DNA of 47,407 nt from Xanthobacteraceae bacterium (GCA_030037885.1 JASHPU010000184.1:1-47407); one strand, 5' to 3'. Shown: positions 16,316 through 24,566, numbered from the stretch's first letter. The notes: generated from the letters alone by a model not told the origin. Translations and numbers: made by a program.

Positions 16316-17929
16316 GTGCAGGAAACGGGTCTGAGGAACGGCGCCCACGGCGCCGAGAAATTCGGCTTTCAAGACCTGGCGGCGATCCACTGGAACCTCC
16401 CCGACACCATCCTGGTCGAGCACGCGGTCACCAACCGCGAAGGCTCTCTGGTCCAGGGCGGCGCGTTCTGCGCCGAGACCGGCGTGCATACCGGCCGCAG
16501 CCCCAAGGACAAGTTCGTCGTGGTCGACGGCCAGACCGAAAAGTCGGTGTGGTGGCAGAAGAACGGCCGGCTCTCCGGCGAAAAATTCCAGTTGCTCCTT
16601 GACGATTTTCTCGCCCACGCCCGCGGCAAGACGCTGTACGCGCAAGACCTCTATGGCGGCGCCGACCCCAAACACCGCATCAAGGCGCGCATCTACAACG
16701 AGCTCGCCTGGCATTCGATGTTCATCCGCGCGCTCTTGATCCGGCCCGAGCGGGGCGAACTCGCGCACTACGTGCCCGATTTCACCATCCTGTCGCTGCC
16801 CTCGTTCAAGGCCGACCCGAAGCGCCACGGCGTGCGCAGCGAGACCGTGGTGGCGCTCGACTTCACCCGGCGCATCATCCTGATCGGCGGCAGCTACTAC
16901 GCCGGCGAGATGAAAAAGTCGGTGTTCACGGTGCTCAATTACTACCTGCCGTCCGACAGCGTGATGCCGATGCACTGCTCCGCCAATGTCGGGCCCAATG
17001 GCGACGTGGCGCTGTTCTTCGGCCTGTCCGGCACCGGCAAGACCACGCTGTCGGCCGATGCGACGCGTACCCTGATCGGCGACGATGAGCACGGCTGGGG
17101 CCCGCAGGGCGTATTCAATTTCGAAGGCGGCTGCTACGCCAAGTGCATCAGGCTCTCGGCCGAGGCCGAGCCGGAGATTTACTCCACCACCCAGCGCTTC
17201 GGCACGGTGCTGGAGAACGTGGTGTTCGATCCGCAAACGCGCGTCTGCGATTTCAACGACGACAGCAAGACCGAGAACACCCGCGCCGCCTATCCGCTCG
17301 ATTTCATTCCCAACGCCTCGCGCACCGGGCGCGCCGGCATGCCGAAAAACATCGTGCTGCTCACCGCCGACGCCTTCGGCGTGATGCCGCCGATCGCCAA
17401 GCTCACGCCGGCGCAGGCGATGTATCACTTTTTGTCCGGCTATACCGCCAAGGTCGCCGGCACCGAGAAAGGCTTGGTCGGGGTCGAGCCGGAATTCTCG
17501 ACCTGCTTTGCCGCGCCGTTCCTGCCGCGCCATCCGTCGGTCTACGGCAATCTCCTGCGCGAGCTGATCAGCGCCCATGACGTCGATTGCTGGCTGGTCA
17601 ATACCGGCTGGACCGGCGGCATCTACGGCGTCGGCCGCCGCATGCCGATCAGGGTGACGCGGACCTTGCTGGCGGCGGCGCTGGACGGTTCGTTGAAAAA
17701 CGCCAAGTTCAGGACTGATCCGTATTTCGGCTTCGCCGTGCCGACCCAGCTCGCCGGCGTCGAGCCGCACCTGCTCTATCCGCAGAAGACCTGGCAGAAC
17801 AAGCTCGAATTCGACCAGACCGCGCGCAAGCTGGTCGGCATGTTCCAAAAGAACTTCATGCAGTTCGAGAGCTACGTCGATCCCGACGTGCGCGCCGCCG
17901 CGCCGGAAGTGCGCCTCGCCGCCGAGTAG
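16316..17929 (+). CDS. pckA: Phosphoenolpyruvate carboxykinase (ATP)
   Basis: A 537-residue enzyme of usual family length that converts oxaloacetate and ATP to phosphoenolpyruvate, ADP and CO2 in the cytoplasm, the first committed step of gluconeogenesis. The substrate-binding segment TGRSPKDKF (59-67) is present. So are the kinase-1a P-loop [11 protein letters not shown] (236-246), the metal-binding kinase-2 segment [10 protein letters not shown] (253-262), and [15 protein letters not shown] near 435-449. Translation starts at a GTG. In Rhizobiales pckA is found next to chvI/chvG and is controlled by that system, which fits the location here 1.9 kb from chvI, although a foreign-looking segment now lies between. 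Confidence 0.97.
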   Translation: MQETGLRNGAHGAEKFGFQDLAAIHWNLPDTILVEHAVTNREGSLVQGGAFCAETGVHTGRSPKDKFVVVDGQTEKSVWWQKNGRLSGEKFQLLLDDFLAHARGKTLYAQDLYGGADPKHRIKARIYNELAWHSMFIRALLIRPERGELAHYVPDFTILSLPSFKADPKRHGVRSETVVALDFTRRIILIGGSYYAGEMKKSVFTVLNYYLPSDSVMPMHCSANVGPNGDVALFFGLSGTGKTTLSADATRTLIGDDEHGWGPQGVFNFEGGCYAKCIRLSAEAEPEIYSTTQRFGTVLENVVFDPQTRVCDFNDDSKTENTRAAYPLDFIPNASRTGRAGMPKNIVLLTADAFGVMPPIAKLTPAQAMYHFLSGYTAKVAGTEKGLVGVEPEFSTCFAAPFLPRHPSVYGNLLRELISAHDVDCWLVNTGWTGGIYGVGRRMPIRVTRTLLAAALDGSLKNAKFRTDPYFGFAVPTQLAGVEPHLLYPQKTWQNKLEFDQTARKLVGMFQKNFMQFESYVDPDVRAAAPEVRLAAE

Positions 17930-18043
17930 CGGCGGTTTGCCGGCCTGAATAGTTCCAATGAGGGCTTGCAGCGCTGGCACTTGCCGGCACTGCCGTTTGT
18001 GGGGCCGGCTGCCGCAGCATTTTGAGAAAATCCGAGACTAATT

Positions 18044-18070
18044 TTGCGCGCCGAATTAGCCGGCGCGCAA
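18044..18070. terminator. Perfect 10-bp hairpin between pckA and the PilZ gene
   Basis: TTGCGCGCCG and CGGCGCGCAA are perfectly complementary around a 7-base loop. There is no T-run after it, so it is not a classical intrinsic terminator. It may still end or process the pckA transcript. Confidence 0.45.
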
Positions 18071-18147
18071 TCGCGGCCGGTTAGGTGTCGTCGGCAATGG
18101 ATTGTCGCGCCCTGCCGCGCCCTACCTCTCAAGCGGAGCCGAGCATC

Positions 18148-18459
18148 ATGGATTCGCCGGACGTCAAGGAAGCATCTTCGCCCGTAATGCAAGAGCGGCG
18201 GCGCAATCCGCGCCAGCGCCTCGGCCGCATCGCCACCATCAAGCTCGGCATCGGCATCCCGCCGCGCTTCGTGCTGGTCACCAACACCTCGGTGGAAGGC
18301 GTCCGGCTGCAGCTCAACGGCATCGACATGCTGGATATGTTCGTGCTGTTGTTCCACGGCGCCGGCGGCGCCGCGCGCGACGGCACCTACAAGGTGGTAT
18401 GGCGGCAGGGTCAGGAGGTCGGCGCCAAGTTCATCAGCCCGCTGACGCAGAATACGTGA
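18148..18459 (+). CDS. PilZ-domain protein
   Basis: A 103-residue protein starting at the ATG at 18148 (MDSPDVKEAS), with GGAG upstream. PilZ hallmarks are the RRRNPRQRLG arginine motif (about 18-27) and NTSVEGVRLQL (about 48-58), matching RxxxR and (D/N)xSxxG, which bind cyclic di-GMP in this family. The rest (VLLFHGAGGAARDGTYKVVWRQGQEVGAKF) forms the expected beta-barrel strands. It is a stand-alone domain, so it probably relays a c-di-GMP signal by protein contact. No motility or cellulose gene is adjacent. The target is unknown. Confidence 0.82.
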   Translation: MDSPDVKEASSPVMQERRRNPRQRLGRIATIKLGIGIPPRFVLVTNTSVEGVRLQLNGIDMLDMFVLLFHGAGGAARDGTYKVVWRQGQEVGAKFISPLTQNT

Positions 18460-18474
18460 GGCTGGCGAATTCCG

Positions 18475-18518
18475 CTCATTCCCGCGCAAGCGGGAATCCA
18501 GCAAACAACTGGGTCCCC
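18475..18518. repeat. REP-like element, family D (copy 1, interrupted; left part)
   Basis: TCATTCCCGCGCAAGCGGGA begins a two-hairpin repeat. Its second hairpin (GGGTCCCCGC, then TTTCGCGG and GACGAGCGG) is split by the insertion at 18519-18648 and resumes at about 18649-18660. An uninterrupted copy lies at 29487-29551 on the other strand. Confidence 0.75.
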
Positions 18519-18648
18519 GCTTTCGCGCATAGGCGCTAACATAGGCCTGTTTCCCGGATGCGATGCAGCGCGCCATAAGCGCGTTTACGCGCTTTTGCTG
18601 CGCTGCGCCCGGGAAACGCAGCTATGTTAGCGCCTATGCGCTTTCGCG
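18519..18648. mobile_element. MITE-like palindromic insertion with direct repeat at its ends
   Basis: GCTTTCGCG occurs at 18519-18527 and again at 18640-18648. Between them is a 112-base palindromic element whose ends are perfect inverted repeats: GCGCATAGGCGCTAACATAG at 18525-18544 and its reverse complement at 18622-18641. Inner arms TTTCCCGG and CCGGGAAA, and GCAGCGC and GCGCTGC, continue the palindrome. There is no coding frame. The size, terminal inverted repeats and target duplication fit a non-autonomous miniature transposable element inserted in a REP. The exact duplication length is ambiguous because the repeat and the element share GCG. Confidence 0.65.
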
Positions 18649-18682
18649 GCGACGAGCGGAAGTGAGCAACACCCGGATCCAA

Positions 18683-19405
18683 TCACGCCGTCTTCTGCAT
18701 CTCCCGGCCGGCGCGGCGCGCCCAGTTTTCCCAGGCGCGGTCGAGCGTATAGTCGGAGACCCGCGCCTGGATCTTGTCGACCTCGCCGGGGCTGAGAAAT
18801 TTGATGTCGCCCATGGCCATCGCCTGCATCTGCAGCTTGGCGCCGACTTCCAGATAGACCGAGATGAAAACGGCGTGGCGCACCGAGCGGCCGACCACGG
18901 TGGCGCCGTGGCCGCGCATCAGCGTTGTCGGGCGTGGCCCGAGCGCCTGCGCCAGATCGCGGCCCATCGCCATGTCGGCGACCAGGAGCGTGGTGTCGCC
19001 GAATTTGTCGTGGCAATCCCAGATCGGCACTTCATGGCCGATCGAGGCGCACATGTGCAGAAGCGGCTTGAGCTTCTTGCCGGTGACGCCGAACGGAATC
19101 ACGCTCGGCGAATGATTGTGCACGACCGCGTGCACGTCCGGCCGCTGCTCGTAGATGGCGCCATGGATGTAGCGCTCCAGATAGGGCGCGCGGCCGCGCT
19201 CGTCGATGGCGCTGCCGTCGAGCGTGTATTCGACGATGTCGTCGCGCTCGATGCGCTCGGGAGCGCGGGCGCGCGAGAGCAGATAACGCTGCGGATTGTC
19301 GGGATGCCGGGCGCTGACATGGCCGAACGAATCCACCACGCCTTCGCTGGCCAGGATGCGGTTGGCGGTCACCAGTTCTTCGATAATGAAATCGAGCCTG
19401 CTCAT
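18683..19405 (-). CDS. Class II aldolase/adducin family protein
   Basis: A 240-residue cytoplasmic protein. The ATG at 19405 has GGAGAAGG upstream. It has the zinc-binding histidines H96 and H98 in VVHNHSPS and the third in MRGHGATVVG (H166), and E77 in ERYIH is placed like the catalytic acid of fuculose/ribulose-phosphate aldolases. GHVSARHPDN near 28-37 is also a family motif. Members cleave or epimerise sugar phosphates or decarboxylate related acids. It faces a Bug-type receptor gene across 169 bases, suggesting that the imported organic acid feeds this enzyme. The substrate is not predictable. Confidence 0.87.
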   Translation of the reverse strand: MSRLDFIIEELVTANRILASEGVVDSFGHVSARHPDNPQRYLLSRARAPERIERDDIVEYTLDGSAIDERGRAPYLERYIHGAIYEQRPDVHAVVHNHSPSVIPFGVTGKKLKPLLHMCASIGHEVPIWDCHDKFGDTTLLVADMAMGRDLAQALGPRPTTLMRGHGATVVGRSVRHAVFISVYLEVGAKLQMQAMAMGDIKFLSPGEVDKIQARVSDYTLDRAWENWARRAGREMQKTA

Positions 19406-19574
19406 CGCGCACCTTCTCCGTTGCGGCGCGCGATCCTATGGGGGGCGGGCCGATTTGTGAACCGCACGCCGGGCGCGCCCGGGGCACGGCGCAGCAACGC
19501 GTCACAGGGCCTTGCCGGTCCGCATGCGCTATGTCACCGCTTCGGCAATTACGCCGTCATTTGGAGGCTGTTCG

Positions 19575-20564
19575 ATGTCCGGCCGCGCCATGTCCAGACG
19601 TTCCGCAATCGTCTCCGCACTGGGGCTCGTGCTTGCCCGGGGCGCGGCAAGCGCGCAGGACGCCGCAAGTTTCCCGAACCGCCCGATCCGGCTCATCGTC
19701 TCCACGGCTCCCGGCGGCGGGGTCGACGCATTCGCAAGGTTGGTTGCCGCCAAGATGCAAACCGCGCTCGGCCAGCCGATCGCCGTCGAAAACAAGGCCG
19801 GCGCCGGCGGCAGCTTTGCGGCCGACCTGGTCTATCACGCGCCGCCCGACGGCTACATTCTGCTCGCCTCGCAGCCGGCGCCGATTACGACCAATCCGCT
19901 CCTCATCAAGTCGCTCGACTACGACCCGACCAAGCTCGAGCCGGTCGCGATCATGTCGCACATCCCCAACGTGCTGCTGGTGCGGCCCGATTTCCCCGCC
20001 AAGACGGTAGCCGAGCTGATCACTTACGCCAAGGCCAATCCGGGCAAGTTGAATTTCGCGTCGCAGGGCGTCGGCACCACCTCGCATCTGACCGCCGAGC
20101 TGTTTGCGTCGATCACCCACGTCAAGCTCACCCACGTCCCCTACAAGGGAACCGGCCCGGCGCTCAACGACATCATCGCCAGCGATGTCGACTTGTTCTT
20201 CACCGAACTGTCGACCTCGTTGCAGTTGCACAAGGCCGGCAAGGCCAGGATTCTCGCGGTCGCCACCAAAGCGCGCATTCCCGCCATCCCGGACATTCCG
20301 ACGCTCGCCGAGGCCGGCGTGCCGGGCTGCGAATCCGACACCTGGAACGCCATCACCGCGCCGCCGAAGACGCCGGCCGCGATCATCGCCAAGCTCAATG
20401 ACGCGGCCAACACGGCGATGCAGGCGCCCGATCTGCTGGCGCGCTACAAGGCGCTCAGCGCCAGCCCGGGCGGCGGCACGCCGGCCGAGATCGCCGCCTT
20501 CATCAAAGAGGAGACGCGGCGCTGGAGCGCGGTGATCCGCGCCGCCAATATCCAGCCGGCGTGA
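19575..20564 (+). CDS. Tripartite tricarboxylate transporter receptor (Bug family)
   Basis: A 329-residue periplasmic binding protein. The ATG at 19575 is chosen because GGAGG lies 7 bases upstream. A signal peptide (MSRRSAIVSALGLVLARGAASAQ) ends near residue 28. Family motifs are FPNRPIRLIVSTAPGGGVDAFAR, ENKAGAGGSFAADLV, GVGTTSHL and HVPYKGTGPALNDII. Bug proteins capture carboxylates for TctA/TctB-type permeases. No such permease genes lie here, which is common because Bug receptors are often orphan and very numerous. Probably linked with the divergent class II aldolase gene. Confidence 0.93.
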   Translation: MSGRAMSRRSAIVSALGLVLARGAASAQDAASFPNRPIRLIVSTAPGGGVDAFARLVAAKMQTALGQPIAVENKAGAGGSFAADLVYHAPPDGYILLASQPAPITTNPLLIKSLDYDPTKLEPVAIMSHIPNVLLVRPDFPAKTVAELITYAKANPGKLNFASQGVGTTSHLTAELFASITHVKLTHVPYKGTGPALNDIIASDVDLFFTELSTSLQLHKAGKARILAVATKARIPAIPDIPTLAEAGVPGCESDTWNAITAPPKTPAAIIAKLNDAANTAMQAPDLLARYKALSASPGGGTPAEIAAFIKEETRRWSAVIRAANIQPA

Positions 20565-20665
20565 GCGCGCGGACGTAATCCGGATTGCGCTCGCGCAATT
20601 TCAGGAAGTTGATTTCAGTCCATCGTCATTGCGAGGAGCGCTTCGCTCGCGATGACGAGCAGCTT

Positions 20666-20757
20666 GTAACCCGGGTTGAGCGCAGCGAAACCCGGGGTTC
20701 AATGTTATGGCTTGTATCGCCGTTCCCGGATGTCGCTTCGCTCAATCCGGGCTACTT
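20666..20757. repeat. REP-like palindrome, family C (copy 2)
   Basis: The half-palindrome ACCCGGGTTGAGCGCAGCGA followed by AACCCGGGGTT is joined to CCCGGATGTCGCTTCGCTCA followed by ATCCGGGCTAC. It lies downstream of the Bug receptor gene. Confidence 0.8.
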
Positions 20758-20920
20758 GCCAGATGCGCCACGCTTGATCGAGCCGAAGCCGGTCCTACCG
20801 CCCGGTCCTAAAAAGAGGTTCGGCGTGACACGATCAAAAACGCTCGGCGTCTTTTTCCGTGCCGTGCCGCAAACCTCGGATGCAAAAAACCGCATCGCGA
20901 GAACGATGACGTTTGCCTTG

Positions 20921-21032
20921 TTCACCTCATCCTAAGGTGCGAGCGAAGCGAGCCTCGAAGGATGTAGGCCTCGGCGCCTCGGCCTGCATCCTTCGAGGCC
21001 CGCGCTTCGCGCAGGCGCCTCAGGATGAGGTG
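20921..21032. repeat. Long palindromic repeat, family A (copy 1)
   Basis: The ends TTCACCTCATCCTAAGGTGC and GCGCCTCAGGATGAGGTG are inverted copies. Inside are AGCCTCGAAGGATG and GCATCCTTCGAGGCC, also inverted. Four relatives occur at 32318, 42192, 42957 and 46163. Confidence 0.85.
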
Positions 21033-21189
21033 TCGAGGCCGCGGACGAAACAGCGGCTGACGGGCCATGGCATTAAGCTTCCTTAACCATCGTCACATAA
21101 CACTGAGCGGGCCGGTGCTGTCCGAAGGCAAGCCAGGGGGCGGTCCCGCGCGGCGGAGGCCGGCCGCAGCGCGTGGTCCGGAGTGCGTC

Positions 21190-21810
21190 ATGAGTATCCG
21201 AGGTGCGCTTGTCCCGGCTGTTCTGGCCGCGTGCCTCACGGCGCTTTCCGGCTGCTCCTCGTGGACCAACTTGAACGACGTGGACGCCAAGAAGGCCGAT
21301 CAGCCGGCGGCGGGCGCGCCGGGCGCACCGGCCGCGCCGGGCGGCGAGACCACCGGCTCGATCGTCACCCAGCCCGCGGAATCCGGCAAAAGCCTGCCGC
21401 CCGCGCCGTTGGCGGCGCCTGGTCTCGCCGGCGACGACCCGAACGACGATGTGGTTCGCGGCAAGCGCTATTTCCGCGCCAACGATTTCGGGCTCGCCGA
21501 AAAAAGCTTCCAGGCGGCGGTCGAAAAGCATCCGCGCGACGCCGAATCCTGGGTCGGCCTTGCGGCGTCCTACGACCGGCTGCGCCGCTTCGACCTTGCC
21601 GACCGTGCCTACGCCGAGGCGGTCCGCCTGGTGGGACCGACGCCGGAGATCCTCAACGACGAGGGCTTCTCCTACATGCTGCGCGGCGACTACGCCCGGG
21701 CGGCGCGCACGCTGCAGCTGGCGAAGGCCAAGGATCCGGCCAACCCTTATATTGCGGCCAATCTGGAATTGCTCGAAGAGAGTTATCAGAGCGGCAAGGC
21801 GGTGAAATAA
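21190..21810 (+). CDS. TPR-repeat lipoprotein (TadD-like)
   Basis: A 206-residue protein. The ATG at 21190 is chosen because GGAG lies 6 bases upstream and because it yields a good lipoprotein signal, MSIRGALVPAVLAACLTALS followed by GCSS with lipobox LSGC (Cys22). A Pro/Ala/Gly-rich linker follows, then about three tetratricopeptide repeats: DVVRGKRYFRANDFGLAEKSF, SWVGLAASYDRLRRFDLADR and LNDEGFSYMLRGDYARAART. Lipidated TPR proteins of this size include TadD, which helps assemble Flp/Tad pili. No other tad gene is near, so only a general scaffolding role in the envelope can be claimed. Confidence 0.8.
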   Translation: MSIRGALVPAVLAACLTALSGCSSWTNLNDVDAKKADQPAAGAPGAPAAPGGETTGSIVTQPAESGKSLPPAPLAAPGLAGDDPNDDVVRGKRYFRANDFGLAEKSFQAAVEKHPRDAESWVGLAASYDRLRRFDLADRAYAEAVRLVGPTPEILNDEGFSYMLRGDYARAARTLQLAKAKDPANPYIAANLELLEESYQSGKAVK

Positions 21811-21912
21811 GGTCGCGGCCTGCCGGCAAAATTGCGCTGCACTGTCCGGCACGCTTTTGTATAATACGATCCGTCTAATCTTCTTCGGTGATTTCTTGTT
21901 GATCAGAGAAAG

Positions 21913-22044
21913 CCGTCGATCGCAATGGCTGCAAAAAGTTTCGAAAGGATTTTGTTGTCAAGGGCGCGAAGCGCCGCCTTCGGCGGTCGAAGACCCTTGA
22001 CAACAAAATCCTTTCGAAACAAGGACAGCCATTGCGGTCGACGG
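21913..22044. repeat. 132-bp near-perfect palindrome in the 21811-22155 gap
   Basis: This fills the middle of the 345-base gene-free gap between the TPR and TerB-like genes. Perfect 27-base inverted arms lie at 21938-21964 and 21994-22020 (left arm begins GTTTCGAAAGGATTTTGTTG). Outer 19-base arms at 21913-21931 (CCGTCGATCGCAATGGCTG) and 22026-22044 differ at one base. The loop contains a further hairpin CCGCCTTCGGCGG. It would form a very stable cruciform or RNA hairpin. Part of its left flank recurs inverted at 27766-27796. Confidence 0.85.
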
Positions 22045-22155
22045 CGCACCGCGACGGGCTATAGCGGCTATCGCTCATAACGCGCGCAACTGACCGCGGC
22101 ATCTGGACTTTGCGCACGCCGGATACCACCTGATAACGGACACGCGGAGCCAGGC

Positions 22156-22647
22156 ATGTTCCAGGCCTTCAAGCATTTCGTCGCCGAATTCAAGGACGGC
22201 GCCAAGCATCCGAGCCAGTTCGGCGACGACGATTACCGGCTCGCCGCCGCGGCGCTCCTGGTGCATGCCGCGGCGATCGACGGCGAGATGTCGCAGGTCG
22301 AGCGCGACAAGCTGCGTGGCGTGCTCGAAGCGCGCTTTGCGCTCGACGACGCGGCGGCCAGCGAGCTGATCGAGAAGGCGACCACGGCCGAGCACGAAGC
22401 GGTCGATCTCTATCATTTCACCCATCTGCTCAACCGCACGCTCAATGAGCCGGGCCGCGCCAAGGTGATCGAGATGATGTGGGAAATCGTCTACGCCGAC
22501 GGCAGCCGCGACGAGCTCGAGGACAATCTGTTGTGGCGCGCCGCCGACCTGCTCGGCGTGTCGCCGCGCGAGCGCATCGCGTTGCGCCAGCGCATCGCCG
22601 GGCAGGGCGCGGCACCGGCGGACGGCGGCGAAGGTGAAAATCCATGA
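22156..22647 (+). CDS. TerB-family (tellurite-resistance-like) protein
   Basis: A 163-residue soluble, all-helical protein with an acidic core. LAAAALLVHAAAIDGEMSQVERDKLRGVL (about 28-56) and MMWEIVYADGSRDELEDNLLWRAADLLGV (about 114-142) are the two acidic helix pairs typical of the TerB fold, each with conserved aspartate (AIDGE and YADGS) thought to bind metal. TerB proteins are linked to stress responses and phage or tellurite resistance when in ter operons. Here no other ter gene is present and the gene is followed directly by an SDR, so this is probably the common stand-alone housekeeping type. Confidence 0.82.
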   Translation: MFQAFKHFVAEFKDGAKHPSQFGDDDYRLAAAALLVHAAAIDGEMSQVERDKLRGVLEARFALDDAAASELIEKATTAEHEAVDLYHFTHLLNRTLNEPGRAKVIEMMWEIVYADGSRDELEDNLLWRAADLLGVSPRERIALRQRIAGQGAAPADGGEGENP

Positions 22648-22663
22648 GGGAAAATCCATGAGG
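22636..22663. repeat. Perfect 14-bp tandem duplication at the TerB/SDR junction
   Basis: GAAAATCCATGAGG occurs at 22636-22649 and again at 22650-22663. The first copy contains an ATG overlapping the TerB stop (ATGA) that reads only five codons before a TGA. The second copy contains the SDR start at 22658, with GAGGG of the first copy acting as its ribosome-binding site. Confidence 0.85.
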
Positions 22664-23461
22664 CCGGTCACGCTTATCACCGGCGCCTCGTCGGGCATCG
22701 GCGCCGAACTGGCGCGGGTATTCGCCGCGCATGGCCACGAGCTCGTCATCACCGCGCGGCGCGAAGCGAGCCTCACCGCTTTGGCCGACGAGATCGCCGC
22801 GGCCGGCCAGCCGCGGCCGGCGATCATCGTCGCCGATCTGGCCGCGCGGGACGCCGTCGCCGCCATCGCCGCGGAACTGGCGGCGCGCGGCATCGAGCCG
22901 CAGCACGTCGTCAACAATGCCGGCTTCGGGCTCGCCGGCACCGCCGCTTCGCTCGACCGCGCCGATCAGCTCGCCATGGTCGACCTCAACGTGCGGGCGC
23001 TCACCGAGCTGTCGCTCGCTTTCGTCGACAGCCTGGCGCGCCATCGCGGCGGCATTCTCAACCTCGCTTCGATCGCCGGATTTTTGCCCGGGCCCGGCAT
23101 GGCGGTCTACTACGCCAGCAAGGCCTTCGTGGTCTCGTTCAGCGAGGCGCTCGGCGCCGAACTGGCGCACCGCGGCGTGCGCGTCACCGCGCTCTGTCCG
23201 GGTCCGGTGGCGACCGGCTTTCAGGCGCGCGCTGGGCTCGCCGCCGGCGGCCTCGGCGAAGGCGGCCCGCTGGCGCTGCCGGCGCGGCGCGTCGCCGAAA
23301 TCGGCTATGCCGGCTTCATGGCCGGCAAGCGGGTGGTGATTGCCGGGGCCGGCAACCGGCTCGCGGTGTTTTTCATGCGGCTCACGCCGCACGCCGTGCT
23401 GCTGCCGATCGTCGAATGGAGCATGCGCAGGGCCGGCGACAAATCGCAGGAGCCGCGGTAG
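22658..23461 (+). CDS. Short-chain dehydrogenase/reductase
   Basis: A 267-residue classical SDR. The ATG at 22658 is preceded by GAGGG. The Rossmann cofactor motif is TGASSGIG (8-15), the NNAG motif is at 86-89, the catalytic serine is S138 in LASIAG and the YxxxK is Y151 to K155 in YYASK. TARREASL after strand 2, with its basic residues, suggests preference for NADP(H). After the SDR core a hydrophobic tail (VFFMRLTPHAVLLPIVEW) may touch the membrane, as in DltE/YqjQ-like members. The substrate is unknown. It is probably co-transcribed with the TerB-like gene. Confidence 0.9.
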   Translation: MRPVTLITGASSGIGAELARVFAAHGHELVITARREASLTALADEIAAAGQPRPAIIVADLAARDAVAAIAAELAARGIEPQHVVNNAGFGLAGTAASLDRADQLAMVDLNVRALTELSLAFVDSLARHRGGILNLASIAGFLPGPGMAVYYASKAFVVSFSEALGAELAHRGVRVTALCPGPVATGFQARAGLAAGGLGEGGPLALPARRVAEIGYAGFMAGKRVVIAGAGNRLAVFFMRLTPHAVLLPIVEWSMRRAGDKSQEPR

Positions 23462-23497
23462 GAGATGGTCAAGACGCGTTCGCGATTCGTCTGAACC

Positions 23498-24226
23498 ATG
23501 CTTAAGCCGGTTCTGGTCGTTCTCCACCAGGAACACTCGACGCCGGGCCGCCTCGGCAATGCGCTCCGGCAGCTCGGCTATGCGCTGGACGTGCGCCGGG
23601 CGCGCTTCGGCGATCCGCTGCCCGACACCATGGCGGAGCACGCCGCCGCCATCATTTTCGGCGGTCCGATGAGCGCCAATGACGCGGACGAGTTCATCCG
23701 ACGCGAGATCGCCTGGATCGGCGTGCCGCTGACGGAGCGCAGGCCGTTTCTCGGCATCTGCCTCGGCGCGCAAATGTGCGCCCGGCATTTGGGCGGACGA
23801 GTGTTCCGCCACCCACAGGGCCGCGCCGAGATCGGCTATTACCCGATCCGGCCGACGCAAGCCGGGCTCGCCGTGGTCGGTGTCTGGCCGGAATGCGTCT
23901 ATCAATGGCACCGCGAAGGTTTCGACCTGCCGGGCGGCGCCGAGCTGTTGGCCGAGGGCGATACCTTCGAGGTGCAGGCGTTCCGCTACGATCGCGCCTT
24001 CGCGCTGCAATTTCATCCCGACGTGACTCACGCCATGATCCACCGCTGGACCACGCGCAACCACGACCGCATGCTCTTACCCGGCGCCAAGCCGCGCGAG
24101 ACGCATTTCGCCGACCGCGCGGTCTACGATTACGGCGCGCGGGCGTGGCTCAATTTGTTTTTGCAGCGCTGGCTGGCCGTCGACCGTGACGAAGCGACCG
24201 CTACCGAGCAGCATGCTGTGGTTTAA
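23498..24226 (+). CDS. Class I glutamine amidotransferase-like protein
   Basis: A 242-residue cytoplasmic protein. It has the oxyanion strand IIFGGPMSAND (52-62), the nucleophile elbow FLGICLGAQM with C88, and the catalytic histidine H173 in LQFHPDVTHAM. These match the GMP-synthase-like GATase1 family, which hydrolyses glutamine to ammonia or, in some members, gamma-glutamyl bonds. No synthetase domain is fused or adjacent, so the acceptor is unknown. The start is 36 bases after the SDR stop, so it may be the third gene of that operon. Confidence 0.87.
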   Translation: MLKPVLVVLHQEHSTPGRLGNALRQLGYALDVRRARFGDPLPDTMAEHAAAIIFGGPMSANDADEFIRREIAWIGVPLTERRPFLGICLGAQMCARHLGGRVFRHPQGRAEIGYYPIRPTQAGLAVVGVWPECVYQWHREGFDLPGGAELLAEGDTFEVQAFRYDRAFALQFHPDVTHAMIHRWTTRNHDRMLLPGAKPRETHFADRAVYDYGARAWLNLFLQRWLAVDRDEATATEQHAVV

Positions 24227-24230
24227 TGAG

Positions 24231-24262
24231 CCATATGGTATAATAAACCATAGGATATAACA
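24231..24262 (+). promoter_or_regulatory. A/T-rich promoter/operator of the toxin-antitoxin pair
   Basis: TATGGT at 24234 and ACCATA at 24247 form an inverted repeat around a perfect -10 hexamer TATAAT (24239-24244). A further CCATA half-site lies just before the ATG at 24270. No good -35 or Shine-Dalgarno is visible. An operator overlapping the -10 fits autoregulation by the antitoxin. Confidence 0.5.
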
Positions 24263-24269
24263 AGCCATA

Positions 24270-24566
24270 ATGGCCAAGGCCAGAGCGAGCCTGCTGTTCC
24301 ACCAGCGCATCGATTATGACGATGGCGCAATCGTGGAAATGGTGATCTGGCGCGTGCCGACGCCGGTTTCGCCTTCCACGCATGGGCTCAAATATTCAAT
24401 GTTCTATGGCCGGCCGGGACTGCGCGAAGTGGGATACGACAACGAACGGGGCAAGGGCGACCATAGGCACGTCAAGGGTACCGAAACAGCCTATCGCTTC
24501 TCCAGCGTGGAGCAGTTGATGACCGACTTCTGGTCGGATGTTATGACGTTACGAGGCAGGAAATGA
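24270..24566 (+). CDS. TumE-type toxin (DUF6516-like) of a toxin-antitoxin pair
   Basis: A 98-residue protein: MAKARASLLFHQRIDYDDGA, then IVEMVIWRVPTPVSPSTHGLK and YSMFYGRPGLREVGYDNERGKGDHRH. The core Y-x-x-x-x-x-VGYDNERGKGDHRH is characteristic of the TumE/DUF6516 family, and the histidines and acidic residues there may form a catalytic site. The stop overlaps the start of the next gene (ATGA), a tight toxin-antitoxin layout with toxin first. The lower GC content of the region suggests recent acquisition. Confidence 0.78.
   Translation: MAKARASLLFHQRIDYDDGAIVEMVIWRVPTPVSPSTHGLKYSMFYGRPGLREVGYDNERGKGDHRHVKGTETAYRFSSVEQLMTDFWSDVMTLRGRK

Larger units (their letters stand above)
20565..21189. 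other. 625-base gene-poor stretch made largely of repeats
   Basis: It holds a short family G hairpin (20625-20658), a family C palindrome (20666-20757), about 160 bases with no recognised feature, and a long family A palindrome (20921-21032). The leader of the TPR lipoprotein gene follows. An open frame across 20585-20935 is made of repeat sequence and is not a gene. Confidence 0.7.

Noticed and set aside
16208..17980. A 590-codon frame antisense to pckA
   Set aside because: It is the mirror of a strongly conserved gene and has no recognisable motif.
20585..20935. A 116-codon open frame after the Bug receptor
   Set aside because: Its first half is a translation of REP sequence, and there is no ribosome-binding site.
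22156..22647. The TerB-like gene as part of a ter phage-defence operon
   Set aside because: No terC, terD, terE or related gene is near; its neighbours are an SDR and a glutamine amidotransferase.
22442..24064. A 540-codon frame antisense to the SDR and amidotransferase genes
   Set aside because: The sense-strand genes have complete catalytic motifs; the antisense product has none.
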